Assembly: GCA_029783825.1 (NCBI GenBank)
Contig: JAREIK010002970.1
Location: forward strand, 87,540-151,539
Reading direction: 5' to 3'
DNA: 64,000 nt
Origin: Sapria himalayana
Taxonomy: Eukaryota; Streptophyta; Magnoliopsida; Malpighiales; Rafflesiaceae
The notes beneath the pieces were generated by a model, which saw only the letters and a program-made list of their open reading frames with translations, did not search any database and was not told the DNA's origin. This document shows, piece after piece, positions 23,496 through 39,000 of the stretch. The position numbers and the translations under genes were made by a program. How positions within the stretch are numbered: position 1 is the stretch's first letter; each line of letters opens with the position of its first letter.

Positions 23496-26400
23496 CTATC
23501 AATCAATCAATCTGTCTATGTGTCTATCTATCTATCTGTTTGTCTATCTGTCAATCGATCTATCTATCTATATATTTATCTATCTGACTATCAATCTGCC
23601 TATTAATTTGTCTAACTATATGATTATCAAAATGTGTAGAAATTTGTATATGAATCTGACAATCAATATATTTAACAATTTATCAATCAATATATCTATC
23701 AATTTGTCTATCAATCTATCTATCAATTTGTCTATCAATCTATGTATAAATCTATGTATCAATCTATATATCTATTGGTCTATCTATTTGTCTATCAATC
23801 TATCTATCTATGTGTCTATCTATCTATCTATCTATATATGAATATATCTATCTGTCTATCTATCTAGCATTCTATATCTATATCTATCAATATATCTATA
23901 GGTCTATCTATTTGTGCTTCTATCTATCTATTTATCTATTTCTCTATCTATCTATCTGACTATCTATCTGTCTAATAACTTATCTATCTATTTTCTATTT
24001 ATTTGTCTATCTATGTGTGTGTATATATATATATATCTATATGTCTATCTATATGTATATCTATATGTCTATCTATCTATGTATCTATTTGTCTGTCTGT
24101 CTATCTTTTTGTCTATCATTCGATCTATCTGTCTATCTACTATCTATATATCTATTTATATATCTGTCTTTTTGTCTTTCTAACTATCTATCTATATGTC
24201 AATCAATTGTATATCGATTTGTTTATCCATCTACCTATCAATTTGTCTTTCAATATATCTATAATTCTTTCAACCTATCTATTTATCTTTTAATCTACCT
24301 ATCTATCTATCAATTTCTCTATCAATCTGTCTATTAATAAATCAATCTTTTTGTTTATCTATGTGCCTATTTTTCTACCTATCTGTCTATCTATCTATCG
24401 AACTATTTGTCTATCTATCTATCATATCTTTAATTGTCAATCTACCCGTCTATCTATCTAACTTTCTATTATTCTATCACTCTCTCTAGTTTTGTGTTAA
24501 TCTCTCTGTTTTTCTATCTTTCTATCTATCTGTTTATCTTTCTATCTATCTTCACATTTATCTATTTGTCTATCAATCGATGTATCTATCAGTATATCTA
24601 ACTGTATATCTATTTTCTAACAATATGTCTATCTTTCTATCTTTGTATCTATCTATTTATCTATTGCCTATCAATATATCTCTCTATCTATCTGAATGCC
24701 TAATAATATAACTATATATCTGTTTATCTATCTATCTAACTATCTATTTATCTAAAAATTAATCAATCTATTTGTCTATCTACTTGTCTGTCTGTCTCTC
24801 TATCTATATATTTTTTATCTATTTTTCTATCTATATATCTATCAATCTATCTATCTATTTCTAATAAATTTATCTATCAATCTATCTATCAATGTCTATC
24901 AATCCTTCTATCAATCTGAATATCAATCTATCTATTAATGTGTCTATTTGTCTATAAATCTATCATTCTATCTATATGTTTATCTATTATCAATCTGCCT
25001 ATATATTTGTCTATTTTTTTATCTTTCTATCTATCTCTTTATCAAGATATTTATCAAACATTCCATCTATATGTCTATCAAATTTATCTATCAAACTGAC
25101 TAAAAACTATCTATCTATCTATATGTTGGTTTGTCTGTCTCATTTACTTTTTTTCTATCAATCTTACTATCTATCATTTTATCAATCTATCTAATAATCT
25201 ATTTATATCTTTTACTTTCTATATATTTATCTAACTATCTATCGATGTATATATATATCTATCTATCTATATATTGAAATGTCTATCAGTTTGTCTATCT
25301 ATTTGTCTATCAAATTGTCGATCATTTTATATATCAATCTATCTATCAATATATCTATCAATCTATCAATCAATTTTTCTATCAATCTATCTATAAATGT
25401 GTCTCTCATTCTGTCTATCAATCTATCTAACTATATGTCTATTAATTTGTCTATTTATTTATCTATCACTCAATCTATCTGTCTATCTATTTATCTATCT
25501 ATCTCTTTATATGTCTATCTATCTAACTAAAAATCTTTATGTCAATCTTTTTGTCAATATATCTATCTATCTCTTTGACTTTCTATATGTCTATTTAGCT
25601 ATCTATTATCTATCTTTCAATTAGCTCTCTATTTATTTATCTATATGTCTACCTATCTATCTATCAATATGTATGTCTGTCTATCTATTTGTCTATCTAT
25701 TAGTCAATCAATATGTCTGTCTACCTATTTATCTATATATTTATCTCTTCGTCTTTCTATCTGACTATCTATCTATCTATCTGTCTATTAATTAATCATT
25801 ATAATTGTCTAACTATCTAGCTTTCAATTTGTCTATCAATCTATCTAAGAATCTATCTTCAATCTGGCTATCAATATGTCTTTCAAACTATCTATCAATT
25901 TGTTTATTCAATCTATCTATCAATATGTCTATCATTTTATATTTCTATCTATCTTCTTTCTCTCTATGTCATTCTCTCTCTATCTTTCTATCTTTCAATC
26001 TGTCTATCTATCTATCAATCTTTCTTTCTATCTATATTTTAGTTTAAATATGTATCAATATATCTGTCTATCTAGTTGTCTATCAATCTGTCTATCTATC
26101 TTTCTATCTATTTATATATCTATCTGTCTACCTTTCTATTATCTATCTCTCTATTAAACTATCTATCTATCTAATAATCTATGTATTATCAATCAATCAA
26201 TCAATCTAACTATCTATTTATCAATCTATCCATCTATTTATCAATCTATTTATCTATCTATCTGTCTATATGTCTATCTATTTCCTTAACTATATGTCAA
26301 TCAATAAATCAATTAATCTATCTATAAATCTATCTATCAATATGTCTTTTAATATATCTATCAAACTTTCTATCATACTTATTATAAATCTATCTATTAA

Positions 26401-28550
26401 TCTATCTCACTATCTTTGTTTTTATCTTTCTATCTATATGTCTATTTATCTATCTATCTATTTTTCAATCTATCTGTCTATCTATCTATCTAATTGTCTC
26501 TATATATGTCTATTTATCTATCTATCTATCGATCTATATATCTATTTGTCTATCTTTATATTTATCTATCTTTCTTTCTATCAATATATTTATCATTCAA
26601 TCCATCAATAATATGTCGATTAATATGTCTATCAATAAGTCTATAAAACTATTTATCTATCTATCTAATTTTTGTTTATTTTTTTCCTTGTCTATTTGTC
26701 TATCTATCTATATATAAGTTTGATTGCCTATATTCTTGTCTATTTGTCAATTTGTCTGGTTGTCTGTCTATGTACCTGACTATCTTTTTTTTTTGACAAT
26801 TTGTCTACCTTACAAACTGTCTACCACACTACTTATCTGTCTATCTATCTATCTTTCTATTAGTCAATTTATTTTCTTTCTATCTTTCTACCTATCTATC
26901 TATATATTTGTATATCTATATATCTATATATCTTTATATATAACTATCAATCAATCAATCTATTTATCTATATATGTATATATTTTTGTATCTATCTTAG
27001 TAATCTGTCTATTAATTAATCTATCTATCAGTTTATCTTTCTATCTATCTATATATCTATCTGTCTGTATGTCTGTCTTTAGATCTATCAATATATCCAT
27101 CTATCTATATGTTAATCTATTTTCTATCTATGTTACTATCTATATGTCTATCTTTATATATATCTTATTATTTATATGTTTATTTATCTATCTATATTAG
27201 TATCTATATGTATATCTATCAATCGATATATCTATCTATTTATCTATCTTTCTATCTATCTATTTATTAGTATATCTATCTTTCTATCTATTTATCTATA
27301 TATAGGTCAATTTATTTATCAATCTTTCTATCTATCTATTTGTCTTTATCTATGTCTATCTAACTGTTAATCTATTTGTCTATCTATCTCTATATCTAGG
27401 TATCTATCTATCTAATTTTCTATTTATCTATCTATTTGTCTATCTATCTATCTATCAATCAATCAATCTATTTATATATATATATCCATATGTCTATCAA
27501 TATTTCTAACTATCTATCTACATATTTATCGGTTTGTCTATCTTTATGTTTATCTGTATGTCTATCATTATGATTAATTTTCTACAAATCTATCTGTCTA
27601 TCTTTTTATTATGTTGTTGTCTATATATCTAAATAACTATCTATCTATCTATATGTTGATCAATCTGTATTTCTATCTATCTATTTGTCTATCTATTTGT
27701 CTATCTATCTATTTTCAATACATAAATATATCTGTCTATGCATCTATCTATCTTCCATATATTTGTCTATCTATCTATCTATCTTTGTATTTGTTTATCT
27801 ATTTGTCTATATATATGTGTATATATCAAAAAAAAATTTTGCCTATAAATCTATATATCTATCTATCGATCTATCTGTATATCTATCTATCTTTCATTCT
27901 ATATATTAATCTATTTATCAATCTGGCTATCAATCAATCTATCAATTTGTCAATAAATTTTTCTATAAATTTGTCTATCAGACTGTCTATCTATCTATAT
28001 ATTTTTTTTATCAAATTGTCTAACTATCTAAATATATATTTATCTATCTATCTATCTATCGGTTTGTCTATCTTTATGTATATCTTTATGTCTATCTTTA
28101 TGATTATTTTTCTGCAAATCTATCTATCTATCTTTTTATTTATGTTTTGTCTATCTATCTATATAACTATCTATCTATCTATATGTTGATCAATCTGTCT
28201 TTCTATCTATCTTTTTGTCTATCTTTCTATTTATCTATTTGTCTATCTATCTATTTTCTATACATCAATATAGCTGTCTATGCATCTATCTATCTTCCAT
28301 ATATTTGTCTATCTATCTATCTATCTTTGCATTTGTTTATCTATTTGTCTATATATATGTGTATATATCAAAGAATTTTTTTTTCCTATAAATCTATATA
28401 TCTATCTATTGATCTATCTGTATATCTATCTATCTTTCATTTTATATATTAATCTATTTATCAATCTGGCTATCAATCAGTCTATCAATTTGTCTATAAA
28501 TTTTTCTATCAATTTGTCTATCAAACTGTCTATCTATTTATATATCTTTT

Positions 28551-28592
<42 letters not shown>

Positions 28593-31500
28593 ATCTTACT
28601 ATCTTTCTATGTATCTATCTATTTGTTTGTCAATGTGCTACCGAATTTTCTATATATATATATATATATGTCTGTCTGTCTATCTATCTGTTTGTCTATT
28701 TGTATGTCAATATGTTTGTTTATCACTTTCCCTATTTGTATATTCATTTATTTTTCCATCTTTTTATTTGACTATTAATCAGTCTATCTATCTATATATA
28801 TATCTATCTATCTATCTGTTTATCTAATTGTAAAAAAAAAAATTATCTATCTTTATATATGTCCATCTATCTATCTATCTATCTATTTATATATTTATTT
28901 TCTGTCTATCTATATACCTATCTTTTGGTTTATCTTTCTATCTATCTACCTATCTATCTATTTTCCTATTTATCTATCTTTCTATATTTCTATTTGTTTG
29001 TCTTTTTATATTAATATCTGCTAATCTATCTATCTATTTATCTATATGTCTGTCTATCTATTAATCTTTCTATCTATCAGTCTATCAATATGTCTATCTA
29101 TCTATCTATATGTCTGTATGTCTGTCTATCTATCTATTTATCAATCTGTCAATCTTTCTACCTGTCTATCTATCTATTTGTCTATCGATCAGTTTATCTA
29201 TCTATCTATGTATCTATTTGTCTTTCAATTTGTCTATTTATCTATTTGTCTATCTATATGTCTATCAATCAATCAATCTATTTATCTATCAATCTTTCTA
29301 TGTATCTTTCTATCTATATATCCATTTATTTTTAAAACTATATATCAATCTATCTATAAATCTATCAATCAATCTATCTATGTATCTTTCTATATATCTT
29401 TTTATCTTTTTAACTTTTTATCTATCAATCTATCTATCTTTATTTTTCTAATTATTTGTCTATCTATCTATCTATATATTTGTATTTCTATATGTCTATC
29501 TATTTGTCTATAAATCTTTCTACCAACTATCAATCTATCAATGATACAATCCATCTATTTATTTATTTATTTATTTATTTTTCTATCTATTTGTCTATCT
29601 ATCTATATGTCTATCTATCTATATGTCTATCTATCTATCTATATATGTATCTATCTGTCTTTTTATTTATATTTTTATCTATCTATCTATCTATTTAAGT
29701 GCTAATCTATCTGTAAATCTATATATATATATATATCTAGATATTTGTCTTTCTATCTATCTTACTTTTTGTTTATTTATTTGTTTATAGATTTGTCTAT
29801 CTTTCTATCTATATATCTCTTAATCAATCTATCTATGTATCTATTTATAGAACTCTTTTTCTATCTATCTTTATATCAATATATCTATCTATGTATCTTT
29901 ATATGAATTTTATGTCAATATATCAATCTATCAATCTATCATTCTATATATCTATCTCTTTGTCTATTTATTTTTTTATCTTAATGTTTATCTATTAATC
30001 TATCTATTGATCTATTTATCTATCTATTTGTCTATCTATCTAGTTAATTATCTATTTATCTATCTGTCTATCATCTATCTATATATCTATCTATCAATCT
30101 ATCAATCAATCTATAAGTCTATCTATCATTTTATCTTTCTATCTAAAAATCTAATTATCTATTTGTCTTTCTATATGTCTATTTATCTATATATCAATTT
30201 ATTTATCAATTTATATGTTTTCTATCTTTTTTTTTCTATCTATTAATCTTACTATCTATGTACCTATCAATCTATCTATCAATTTGTATATAAATCTGTA
30301 TATCAACCTTTCTATCAATCTTTCTATCAATCTTTATATAAATCTATCCATTAATTTGTCTATTAATCTATCTAACATTCTTTGTATCAATCTATCGATT
30401 GGTTTGTCTATCTAGCTATCTATTACTAAATCTTTTTATTAATCTATTTATCTATCTATTTGTTTATCCATGTGTCTATCTCTCTATTTATTTTTCATTA
30501 TATAATCTATCTATCTATCTATTTGACTATCGATCTTTTTATCTATCTATATATCTGTCTGTCTATCTTTCTATTTATCAATATATTTATCTTTTATTCT
30601 ATCTATTTATCTATATATCTATGTATCATTCTATCTATATATCTATCTATCTGTGTTTCTATTTTTCTCTCTCTATCTATCTATTTTTCTATCCATATGT
30701 CTATCTTTTTTTCTATCTATCTTTTTCTCTATCTATTTATCTATCTTTCTATCTGTCTATAAATATGTCTATCTATCTATATATATCTGTCTAGCCACTA
30801 TTTATCTATCTATCTATTTATCTATCTATTTGTCTATCTTTCTGTCTATCTATCTTTCTAATAATGAATCTATCTATCTATCTTTCTATCTATCTGCCTA
30901 TATATATCTCTATATATCTATTTATTTATCTATCTTTCTATATATCTATTTGTGTATCAATTTGTTTATCAATCTTTCAATTAATTTTTCTATATATCTA
31001 TATATCAATATCTCTATATATATACCTGTCTATCTATCAGTCTATCTATCAATCTATTTATATATCTATCTATCTATTTATCTATTTATCTAACTATCTA
31101 TATATCTATGTATCTATCTATCTAATTATGAATCTATTTGTCAAAATGTTTATCTATCAAACTATTTATCTATCTATAAGTCTATTTGTATATCTGTGTG
31201 TTTATACATTTGTCATTTTTTCCGTCTATTTGTTTATTTGTTTGTTTGTCTATCTGCATGTCTATTTTTCTATATATCTATTTATTGGTTTTTTATCTGT
31301 CTATTTATCTATCTGTCTATCTTTCTACTTGACTATCAACTTACCTAACTAGTTGTCTATCTATCCATCTATCTGTCTGTCTTTTTGTATATCTATATAT
31401 CTATTATTATATCTCTCTATCTGTCTATCTATCTATTTATCTAACTATGTATCTGTCTTATAATATATCTTCCTATTTGTCTATCAATCTGTATATTTAT

Positions 31501-33689
31501 TTGTCTATCGATTTGTCTATATATCTGTCTATCTTTCTATCTAACAATGAATATGTCTATCTATCTATCTGTCTGTCTGTCTATCAATCAATCTGTCTAT
31601 CTATTTATCAATCTGTCTATCAATCTATCTATCAATTACTCTATCAATCATTTAAAAAAACTATATATCAATCAATCTATATATTTCTATTTATCAATTT
31701 ATATATTTATTTATTTATCTATCTATCTATATGTATATCTATATCTATAACTAAATATCTATCTTTCTATATATCTACCTATCTATCTATCTATTTATAT
31801 ATATGTCTATATATCGACCTGTCTATCTATCTATCTATCTTTCTCTCAATCATATTGTCTACATATCTATATGTCTATCTATCAATTTATCTATATATTT
31901 ATCTTTTTATATCTATATATATTTATCTATCTATGTGTCTATCTATCTATCTATCTATTTATCTATCTGTAAGTCTGTCTATCCAATTTTTTATCATTCT
32001 GTCTATCAATTAATGTATCAATTTGTCTATTATTGTGTTTATCGATCTTTCTATCAATCTTTATATCAATCTTTCTATCGATTTCCATATTAATCTCTCT
32101 ATTTATCAATCAAATAATCTATCAGTCTATCTTTAAGTCTATCTATGTGTCTATATAAATGTCTGTGTGTGTGTGTATCTATCAATCTATCTATAGAACT
32201 ATCTATTTGTCTGTTTGTCTATCATTTTCTCTATCAAACTCACTATCTATTTATATGTCTATCTATCTATCTATTAGACTTGCTGCTATCTGTCTAATAA
32301 ATCTCTTTCTAACCTAATTATCTGTCTAGCTGATTGTTTTTCTAGCTGTCTGTCTATATATCTTTATCTCTATGTGCCTATGTACCTATCTATTTGTCTA
32401 TCTATCTATCTATATTTCCTTTTTGCCTATCTATTAGTGTATATATCTGTCTATCTTTTTGTCTATCTATCTACCTATCTATCTATTTATCTATCTGTCT
32501 ATCTATCTATCTGCCTATCTATCTATCTATCTGTCTGTCTTTCAATCTATCAATCTTTCTGTCTATCTATTTATTTATCTGTCATATTATTTGTATATAT
32601 ATCTATCTATCTATTTATCTATTTATCTATCTATATTTCTATTTGTCTTTCAATATGTCTACCTTTCTATCTATCTATCTTTCTTTATTTCATTCTTTTT
32701 TCGGTTCATCTTTCTATCTATCAATTTATCAATCAATCTATCTTTCAATTAGATTATCAATCTGTCTATTAATCTATTTATAAATCTGTCTATCAATCTT
32801 TATATCAATCTGTCTATCATTCTTTCTATCAATCTTTCTATGTATCTATCAATCTATCAATCTATCTATTTATATATCTATCTTTTGTTTATCAATATGT
32901 CTATATATCTCTCTTTCTATATATCTTTCTTAATATCAATTTATGTATCTATCTATCTATCTGTATGTCTGTCTTTCTATCTGTCTTTTTATCTGTCTTT
33001 CTATCTGTCTTTCTATATGGTTGTCAATCTCTTTATCAAACTATATATATATCTATCTGTCTATCTGCCTATTTGACTATCTATCTATTTATGTTTTTGC
33101 ATGTCTATTTATTTGTCTATCTGGCTAATGTCTATATACCCGGCTATCTATTTACTTGATTGTCTGTCTATCTGATTATATGGTTGTATATTTATCTGTC
33201 TATTTATCTATCATTTTTCTATATATTACTATATCTAATTATCTATCTATCTTTCTATCTATATCTTTTATCCGATTTGTCAATCTATCTATATATATAT
33301 TTTTCTATATATATGTCTATCTTTTTGATTCTATATCAATCTTTCTATCTATTTATTTATCTATATTTGTCTATCTATTTATTTATCTATCTATCTATCT
33401 ATCTGTTTGTCTGTATGTCAATCTCTTTGTCTTTCTATCTATCTGTCTATCTATCTTTCAATTTATCTGTCTATTTATCTATCTATCTTTCTATCTAAAT
33501 GTCTATCCTTCTATCTATATATCTGTCTATTATCTGTTTATATATTTATCTATCTGTCTATCAATTTTTCTATCATTATGTCCTTCAAACTATTTTCAAT
33601 TTGTCTACCAATTTGTATATCAACTTGTTCAATCTTTATTTCAATCTATCTATGAATCTGTTTATCAATCTGTCTATCTATCTATCTAT
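21925..33689. repeat. Degenerate TCTA/GATA satellite, block 2
   Basis: This 11.8 kb block continues the same tetranucleotide array in the same orientation as block 1, with pure (AT)n runs at about 22244-22283 and 23463-23492. CAAT-rich patches (units of CTATCAAT) recur near 22430, 23720, 24900, 26340, 27930, 30330, 31600, 32790 and 33640. All ORFs in the block are plus-strand Ser-Ile-Tyr-Leu artefacts. No gene or other element is visible. Confidence 0.97.
27530..28590 (+). repeat. Tandem segmental duplication, 530-bp unit, inside the satellite
   Basis: The word CGGTTTGTCTATCTTTATGT starts at 27530 and again at 28060. About 500 bp after each follow the same series of rare words in the same order, including GTTGATCAATCTGT, TGCATCTATCTATCTTCCAT, an A/T run after TATATATCAAA, and CAATCTGGCTATCAATCAG/A. 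The copies are much closer to each other than any other pair in the array, so this is a comparatively recent unequal exchange. Confidence 0.9.
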
Positions 33690-34030
33690 CACTATAAACA
33701 AGGCCCACGTGACTAGGTTAATTTCCTTAGCTATTATAAGAAATTTAGTTGCTAAAATATAATAGCGATGGAGTTAATATGAAAATATCCCAAGCTAAAG
33801 TGTTCATCACAAAATATTAATGAAAATGAATATTTTTCTGGCAAATTTTTGAACAAAGAAAATTTACTAGCTAATTATATTTTTTTCCTTGCTAATTTTT
33901 ATCGTAATTAATAGTAATAATTAATATTTTTGACTGAATATATATAGAAAATTCCCTAGCTAAATTTGTTAGGGAAAAATCCCTAACTATTTTTCATTAA
34001 AAACAAATACTATATTAAATTGAATAAAAA
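33690..34030. promoter_or_regulatory. Left (3') terminal and subterminal region of CACTA element 2
   Basis: After CACTATAAAC come words such as TTCCTTAGCTATTATAAG, AATTTACTAGCTAATT and AATTCCCTAGCTAAATTTG, the same subterminal family as in element 1. A second terminus-like word, TTATAAGAAATTTAG, lies 45 bp inside, so the true end could be either. Confidence 0.6.
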
Positions 34031-34099
34031 CAAAAAGTAAAAGATATTCAACATTTATTCTAATACAATAATTACATAGTTAAAACAAAAACATAACAT

Positions 34100-35790
34100 A
34101 GGTTATATATTCATTAAAAACCAAAAAAAGCATCCTCATCATTACTTAGTCTATTTGTGCTACCCTCTCTTACGTGATATCTTTGTTGGAACTTGGTATT
34201 CTATCTATCACGTCAAGGCCACTAACTATGACTCCATATAGGATATCTAGTGATGCATTGCATTCTTAATTCATTCATCTCATCATTCACTTCTTTTATT
34301 TCATACATTTCTTCCTTCTAAAGAATAATCTACTGATCTTTCTTTTCATTTCTATCTCAATAAATACAAATCATTCATGTATTTCTATTATTTGCTATTC
34401 AACCACCTCATCCCCCACTACTATGATAGAGGAACAAGAACCACGTTGCTAAAACAAAAAGCAACTACCTTCGAGCCGATGTCATACACTCACTACTTCT
34501 TTTTACCTCTTATGGACTCCAAATAGATAAGATCATATTCAATTGTTTGAAGATCCATAGAAAACATAATAAAATACTATGCTGGATATAAATAAAATAA
34601 ATCAAATATTTTTCATTCCGCACAACTTTCCAAATTTATTATAGTATTCTAAAATTTTATTAATATAATAGATTCTTATAGCAATCATCTGAGATTTTTT
34701 GTCAAAAATTGCCCATCCACTTTCTTCACATGCATCTTTCTGAAATCTTATAAAAATTGGGATCTCAACCCAATTCTCCATCCTAAAGTATGTATTGTTT
34801 AAGTCAAAAAATAAATATGTTAGAAAATTTTAGCTAAAATTGTAAAACCATGCAAAGATTTGAATTATTTGGACTATTAGGCCAATTGTTAAATATATAA
34901 ATGTTTTAATGTTATAAATTGTACCAAATCTCAATCATGCTCAATGCTCGACTTTGACCCTCCTATGTGGCAAGACATTTTTGTACCTAGTCCAGCTACC
35001 TTAATCCATCAGTTTTTGGTAGCTAACACTAATTTTTTTTCTTCTAGCTTCTCCCAATACTTAAGCCATCTGGGACACTCATCCTCATGTATAAAATCAG
35101 GCCTATCTTTTAGAATCTTTAATTTATGGATAAAATCAGAGTTCAGTTCAGCAGTTTTGCTCTCCCACAATGACTTTATCTGTCCATCAAATTAGTGTGC
35201 CCATGTACACTTATTCTACATATAGAAAATTCACAAAAAATCTATAATAATGATAAGGACATAATTCTTTTATTCTTGACTAATAACAAACATAATAGTT
35301 AACTAATTAGATAATTTTTTCAATGCATTTGTTTCTTTTTTTTTTTACCTGAAAGATATAAAAGTTAGTCTCTTTTGTTGATTCAAAACCTTTCTTCCAC
35401 GAGAATGCTTTGGAATCTACCATTTTTTTGAAAGACTTTGTAATTATAAATGAACACTTGTGAAATGGAATAAAACTATAAAAATAAACAAATAATATTT
35501 AAAACAAGTAATTTATATCTTTAAATAAAAACCACTAATAGGGCCATCATAATATTTTATTAAAGTAATATTTATATATTACTTATACCTATGATCCATA
35601 ATCTCTATTACTAACTTAGCACTGCCTACGAAGAATGCCACATCAATTGATAATGTTGATGGTGATGTAAATGGGGTAAAAACTGATGGTGTAAAATATG
35701 GTGTAGATGATGGTAATTGATCAGAAGTGAGTGCAAGAAGAATAATGTCTTGTGTCCTATCTGATAAAGGTGATGGTAATGATGTCAATG
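34100..35790 (-). pseudogene. Transposase_24 (Ptta/En-Spm) gene of CACTA element 2
   Basis: On the minus strand the first exon region (about 35790-35580) reads a Ser/Thr/Pro-rich segment, SSTPYFTPSVFTPFTSPST, followed by a VGSAKLVIEI...DHRYK block. A second part (about 35190-34950) reads ELNSDFIHKLKILKDRPDF and CPRWLKYWEKLEEKK, typical of the middle of the family. A third (about 34590-34100) is the homologue of 14040-14560 in element 1 and carries the Gly-rich motif region and the coiled-coil tail. In-frame stops break it. It lies downstream of TNP2 in the same direction, as expected for a CACTA element. Confidence 0.7.
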
Positions 35791-36099
35791 ATGGTGATGG
35801 TGATGATGATGTTGAAGTCTAGATAGGGTGGGTATTAGATGATACTGACTTATTATACAATAGGACAAAATACTAGATGAATCTCATCCATGTCTGCATC
35901 CATGTCCACCTCCACCATGCCCACATCCTTTATGCACCATATACTCTAGAAAATGTAAAAAATATAGAACAGATACTAGAGATATAATGAAAACATAAAT
36001 TGATATTATATGATGAACAACCATTTATTTTAAAATAACATATACCAATGGATAGCAACAAAATATAGAAAGTCTTAGAAACTATAATATTCTAATACA

Positions 36100-39000
36100 A
36101 TTATAATAGTTTAATTATTGGTATCAATATCATCATCTAATAGATCTTCTGACATTTCATCTGATTCTAATGGAAGTTCTAATTTATATTCAGATAGAAA
36201 ATGATCATCTTCAATTTCTATTAGGCCACCAATTAACTTACATAAGTTTTCAAGATCTTCGTCTACATGCATAAGCTCAATATTATTTATGTCATCTTCT
36301 TGAAATGTTAGTGCAATAGAAAAGTTTTCACTTCTATGTTGAGATATTTGTACTTCAAAATTTGATCAATCTTTGATTTTGCAAATGACCCATCAGTCAC
36401 TCTTATCATGAGATAAACTCAGAATTGTACAATAATATACTAGAGTAGCTTGAACTGCCATAATAAATGGCTCATATTAATTAAATCTACATTTATTGGT
36501 AACATCCACTATCTTATAATCTGAATGAATCTTTGTACCCATATTTTGTGTAGGATCAAACCACTCACATGTTAATAATACAATCCTATTATTTTTGAGT
36601 CTAGGATACTGTAACTCAATAACTTCTGCTATTTGACCATAATAATCTATCTCATATACACTATAACTTGAGCCTTTAATGCATACACCACTATTAATAG
36701 TTGCTTTAGAAGAATCGTGCCCGTTTGTGTGAAATTTATATTCATTGACAAAATACCTAGGATAGGTTGTGACATATCTAAATGGGCCTTTACTTAGATT
36801 TTGTGTGAATATGTTGGAATCTCTATTTGAAGGATCAATTGTCTATTTCAAAAATTCAATAAATAATGTTAAAAAATATAAGATACTAAAAAATCAAATT
36901 ATTCAAAAAATTTAGGTTCAATAATTCTTATATTGTTCGTGAACCAATTTGAAAATTTTGTTTCTAGTATAGAATCAACCTCATGCATAGGAATGGTTGG
37001 TTGCCAATGTTTTAACTGCTCAACATTAACAATGCACAAATATAAACAGATGGAGAATAAGGGATATCAATTTTTAATTATTCTTATTTAGGACACAATT
37101 ATCATATGAATAAACCTGCAACCATTTTCTGTATACATACTCAATATATGGTGCAACCTCCTCACAAATAAGTAAAATGTAGCTCCGAGTTACTTTGTAC
37201 TCATCATCTATCATACATCTTTTCATTACTCTTCCAAATACTTTTCCAGGGTGGTTAAAGATATATAACTTGTGCTCTTCTACCATCACTTGACCTTCAT
37301 CATTCTGAGACACATTTTGATTCTTTGTATTGACATGGTCCTCAAAATAATAAAAACAAAAATATGATACTTCTTCTACTAAATATTCATTGCAAATGGA
37401 ACCTTCAACTTTTTCCTTGTTTCTAATATTTAATTTCAACTTACGAAGATACCTATAACCATTATGTTAGGTTTCAATTAAATAAATTACAATATTAATT
37501 TATGATTGAAAGAATAAAACATAGCTACTTATATTTATTTATCTCTCAAAATGATACATCGGCCTTTATTTCACTAGCCCGACTATCCTTGTTTCATAAG
37601 CCAAAAGGATGGGGAAATGCTCTGAGTCAAAAGTGCTTAGTTGGAATATCTAATCAAGCTTAAAAAGAATGAGTGGTATGTCATTCTCTAGTCTAACCAC
37701 ATCATCTTTTTTGATTGTGGTTGTAGTTAGCTATTTGAAGAACAAATTATGTTCTGTAAGGACCTTCCAAACATTTAGGAAAAGTATTTCACCAAAAAAT
37801 AATTGGTATTAATCTCTACATAAATACATGATAGTCATGACTTTCTATTCCAAATAACTTAAGCTTGTTCATATCTATACATCTGCCCATATATGGCACA
37901 TATCCATCAAGGAATTTCAAAATTTTAACCCATTATCATAATCTCTGTTTTGCCTTCTTATCTAGTGTGTAACAAGCTTTAGGATATTTTCTTGTAGTCT
38001 CATTCTGTTTTGATTTAGGATGCCGATAGTAATCAATCAACTCTTGTCTTTATTTTAAAGTGTCCTTTGTTTTTCCACCTATATTTAGGATAGTCTTGAA
38101 AATAATATCAAACATATTTTTTTCAATATGCTTTACATCCAAGTTATGACCAATTAAATTGGACCTCTAATAGGGCAAGCCCCAAAAAATATTGTGTTTT
38201 CTCCATCCAAATGTCTTTCATATTGGTCCATTAGTTCTAGTAGTGTCCATTTAAGTTACTTTTTCAAACCCAAACTCTGAATCTCTGTCAAGATATCATC
38301 TCTTGAACGAACAGTTGGTGTAACTATCTACACTATTTTATTTTTTCGAAATATAGTTCTATTTCTACGGAATGGATGATTTGTAGGTAGAAATTTATGA
38401 TGGTTATCAAACGATGACTATTTACCACTAAATTTGAGAGTAAAAACATCAGACTTGTCCAAGCAATATGGGCCTACTAACCATCCTGTAGTACTCCAAC
38501 CCGATAATATTGAATATGTAGGAAAATCACTTACCGTCTATATAAGGGCCTTTTTCATAATGTTAATTTACTTCTTTAAGATGTAATGTGTATTAATGTC
38601 AGTATTCCATAAATGATTTAACTCTGCTATAAGAGGCTGTAAGAAAATATCCAACATGTCTTATGGATTTTTTGGCTCTAGAACCAATATTGACAGAAAC
38701 ATAAATTGCTTCCTCAAACACAACCATGGAGAAAAATTGTAAGGTGTCACTATCACTGGCCATGTAGTTTACTATTGTCTAAAATGGCCAAATGGCTGAA
38801 AACCATCAGTGTAAAGACTCAATCTCACATTTTGACTTTCAACAGCAAAATCTTGATGTATATGATAAAAATGCTTCCAAGCAAGTAAATTTGATGGATG
38901 ACGCATCACCCTTTATTCAATCTCATGCTCATGATGCAACCTCATATCTTGTGCTATAGCATTATATGCATATAGTCTCTACAATCAAGGAATTAAAAGG

